Shown: piece after piece, positions 19,241-21,782 of the stretch
Position numbering within the stretch: the first letter of the stretch is position 1
How the letters are laid out: every line of letters begins with the position of its first letter
Assembly (NCBI GenBank): GCA_013054445.1
Contig: JAAMPI010000978.1
Span: forward strand, 1 to 21,782
Direction: 5' to 3'
Length of the DNA: 21,782 nt
Source of the DNA: Cudoniella acicularis
Taxonomy: Eukaryota > Ascomycota > Leotiomycetes > Helotiales > Helotiaceae
Program-made: the position numbers and the translations under genes
The notes under the pieces: model-generated
What the model was told of the DNA's origin: nothing
The model's database searches: none
Seen by the model: only the letters and a program-made list of their open reading frames with translations

Positions 19241-21723
19241 AAATAATCCTAAACTCCGTTTAAACTTTATCGGCTTCTAAACTAAACGAGAAAGAACGAA
19301 AAACCTTTTGAATTAAATAAGAAAGAATAAAAACACACTTAATAGCACACCTAAGCTCTATAAAAGTAATATAGTTAGTATATATATATATACCTTATAC
19401 TCCTATACTCTAGTAGAGGACCTATTAGGAGGCTCGATCTAGAACGCATGTCTGACGTGTTATTAGTATGATCTTGCTTACTATATACGATAGTATTATA
19501 TCACGGCTATAAGCGGTTACTGCCGACATTAGGCAAAGGATAAGAAGAACTCACCTTCCCCTTCTTACTTTTAGCAAAATAACGAGCTGCCTTATCTTTT
19601 ACTACTTTACTATACAAATCTATATAGTAAGTAGATTGTCTATCGTGCTAAAAACTTAGCTAAGAATAGGTTTTGAAGATATATACCGTAACTATAGACT
19701 ATTACTCTTATGATCATATAAAGAAAGCGATAACAGACTCGACCGGGTGCCTAGATCCTACGAGATATATAAAAAACTATGTTAGGAGTAGAACTTTTAT
19801 CGAATATTATAGTGCTCAAGCCTGCGACACGCTACCTTTCTCTTAGATATATTACTAATTGCCGAAATTAAAATAAGGCCTTAGGCAGATAGGGTTACGT
19901 CTAGTCTCGAAGCTTTAAATTATACGAAAGCCAGATAGAAGAAAGAATAAAGGAGTAGAAGATAGATATTATAATAATATCTTATATACTTACCCCGGGT
20001 TCTAGTATTTTCTCTATTAGTAGTACTAGGATATCTTCGATCATTCTTTAGAGACTATAGCACGTAATATTATATTTAAGCAAAACTATAAGGCTTGCTA
20101 GTATTAGTAAGTCAAAGAAGTATAGTATACTAAAGTGTGTTAAATTTTTCGACGGATAGTTTTATACTAACAAGTAGCTCAAGAGAAGAAACCGAGCGAA
20201 CAGTTCGCTATCTTATTCCGAGACTCCCTTTAACCCTAAATTTATTCCTAACACCTCGGCCCGTCTCTTCCTATTTATATTTTGTTTCCTATCCTCTTAT
20301 TTACCGTATTATTAATCCTTTTCCTATCACTCGTTCCTTTCCTTGTCGAACAGCACCTCGGCGTACCTAATACCTGCTTCCTAATATAGTCCGCCGGGTT
20401 AATAACGAATTTGTTATATTATGTTATATATACGCCTATATTATCTTCGATTTTAACGATATTAATCTAAAGGACTTCTAGATTAATGTTATCTACTAGA
20501 ACAAGGTAGTCAAATATAATACCGTAGTAATCAATTATATTATAGTATTAAAAGAGTATTAGAATAGTAGGCTCTTAAAGGGGAGATGTTTATAAGATAA
20601 TCAATTACGTATGTTGCCTTATCTACCTAACCCTTATACTCGTCCTTCACTACTATGTCCGTAGCGACATCATACCGTACCTTACGGTAGTATATTTACT
20701 AAAACGCTAGTTCCGCTAATTTAGGTCCGCTAGGCATTAGAAACTCAGGAGAGTAGTTGGTAAGGTGCTATAACACCTCTAGGAGGAGCTTTTAAAGAGC
20801 TAGTAGTAGACCTTCGATATAGATTCGAAGTGGCTACTCGGCGGGTAGTAGATAGAAAGGGTGTGAGGGTTTTGTAACGCATGGTAGGATATAGAGTAGG
20901 AGAGCTAGTTGATCTAAGGGCGCGAAGTTATAGGTATTCAAGCTATACTATAGATTGGTGACGTATAGAACATTAAAGATATTTATTATAGGTTGCTCGT
21001 AGGACGATAATGATTCGATAAATAGGAGGGCCGCCGTATGCCAAAACAGACACGTGGCTATAAAATCGGATTTACGCTACACGCGTGACTAGGCTTTAAA
21101 AATAGTGGCTAAGTAAAAATTTAGCGAGCCCCGGATTTATATAGTATTTTATTACGAGGCTAATATATATTAATAAGCACTAATTTAAAGCTAAAACATA
21201 TAGTGTTTAATACCCCTCTTCCTCGTATTAGAGTAACTCTTAGATTATATTATTTCCTCTTTAAGTATCTTTAAAACTTAGAGCTATGTTCTTCTTTAGT
21301 AGAACCTTTCCCTAAGTACTCCGAATTTTAAAGAGGCTTTAATAGTCGCGATTAAGTAGGGGGTAATAGCTAAAACGGCGATTAGTATCGTGCTTAAAAA
21401 GATCGATAACAAGATTAAATATAGTCTTTTTCTTATTATTATAGTAGCCCTTAAAGGAGAAATAGTTAAAGAAAGTAATATTTTAAGTATAACTTTATAG
21501 ACCTATTAAAAAAAAAAGTTATAATTACTAAAGTATAGATTTATCTCGTAATAAGGTACGTCTTAAGACATATGTTATAGCGTACGCAAGCAGTATAAAT
21601 CAAGTAGTACTCTCTGTTTCTTAGAATTATCGACGAAGAAGAGAAGAAGCTAGATATAGGAAGGACTGTCGTCTTAAGGGAGCGCAGCTCCTGGACTAGT
21701 CCTAGAACAGACTAGCTCGGAAC

Positions 21724-21765
21724 ATGTGACTCGTACCAGATCTGTCACATCACCCCCCCCTTTTT
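21724..21765 (-). mobile_element. LTR/polypurine junction of a second retroelement at the right edge
   Basis: Read on the minus strand, AAAAA and eight G (21765-21753) are followed by TGATGTGACAGATC. That is a polypurine tract abutting a TG-starting LTR, implying an element whose body lies beyond the right edge. A small inverted repeat, ATGTGAC at 21724-21730 and GTCACAT at 21744-21750, lies at this end. Confidence 0.45.
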
Positions 21766-21782
21766 AAAAGCTTGCCCTTAAG

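Larger units (their letters stand above)
14890..21782. repeat. AT-rich, RIP-degraded transposon island
   Basis: From about 14890 the sequence becomes rich in TA steps and poor in CA while CG persists. In 17161-17220, for example, I count eight TpA, no CpA and three TpG. That is the footprint of repeat-induced point mutation (CpA to TpA). There are almost no long open frames, and recognisable transposon pieces survive only where composition is more balanced (about 15463-16400). No host gene was recognised anywhere in this 6.9 kb. Confidence 0.85.

Noticed and set aside
20137..20370. Plus-strand 77-residue frame in the AT-rich island
   Set aside because: No recognisable domain; a chance frame in RIP-degraded sequence.

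Overview
The window is nuclear DNA from a filamentous ascomycete (Pezizomycotina; a helotialean/leotiomycete-type genome is my guess, not shown by the sequence). The evidence is short 45-130 bp GT-AG introns with CTAAC/CTGAT-like branch sites, fungal protein families (UstYa/DUF3328, DUF1993, DHA2-type MFS, SDR, MARVEL), and a large AT-rich island of repeat-induced-point-mutation (RIP) type. One ambiguous base at 1080 points to a draft assembly.

Region 1 (1-5930) is the most interesting part: a compact candidate RiPP locus. Two membrane-anchored proteins are encoded on the minus strand. One, running off the left edge, has two HXXHC motifs. The other is a five-exon UstYa-family (DUF3328) oxidase that also has two HXXHC motifs. 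Facing away from them on the plus strand is a small secreted precursor of six exons. After the signal peptide it holds five repeat blocks with six Trp-containing motifs, most of the form acidic spacer + W-x-F-S-T. Each repeat block sits on its own mini-exon, and every intron interrupts the reading frame in the same phase. UstYa oxidases next to a repetitive secreted precursor is the hallmark of dikaritin-type fungal RiPPs (ustiloxin, phomopsin, asperipin, victorin, epichloecyclin). The W-x-F repeat and the largely monobasic cleavage sites do not match any core I know.

Region 2 (5930-9830) is a graveyard: a 5'-truncated, frameshifted MARVEL-domain gene, a 14-unit 11-bp minisatellite, a frameshifted Myb/SANT-like remnant and the RNase H end of a Tad-like LINE.

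Region 3 (9980-14765) holds an intact DUF1993 gene, a possible DUF4267 fragment, an SDR oxidoreductase broken only by one extra base in a homopolymer, and a four-exon DHA2-type MFS transporter with an internal TGA in place of an expected Trp and no first membrane helix.

Region 4 (about 14890-21782) is a RIP-degraded transposon island (very high TpA, almost no CpA). It contains a Fot1/pogo-type transposase N-terminus killed by a CAA-to-TAA change, an LTR-like segment with TGTAACG/CGTGACA ends that appears to interrupt it, a 48-bp direct repeat spaced 2.5 kb, a polypurine-tract/LTR junction with a 77-bp tandem duplication, and a second LTR/polypurine junction at the right edge. The MFS gene loses its 5' end where this island begins.
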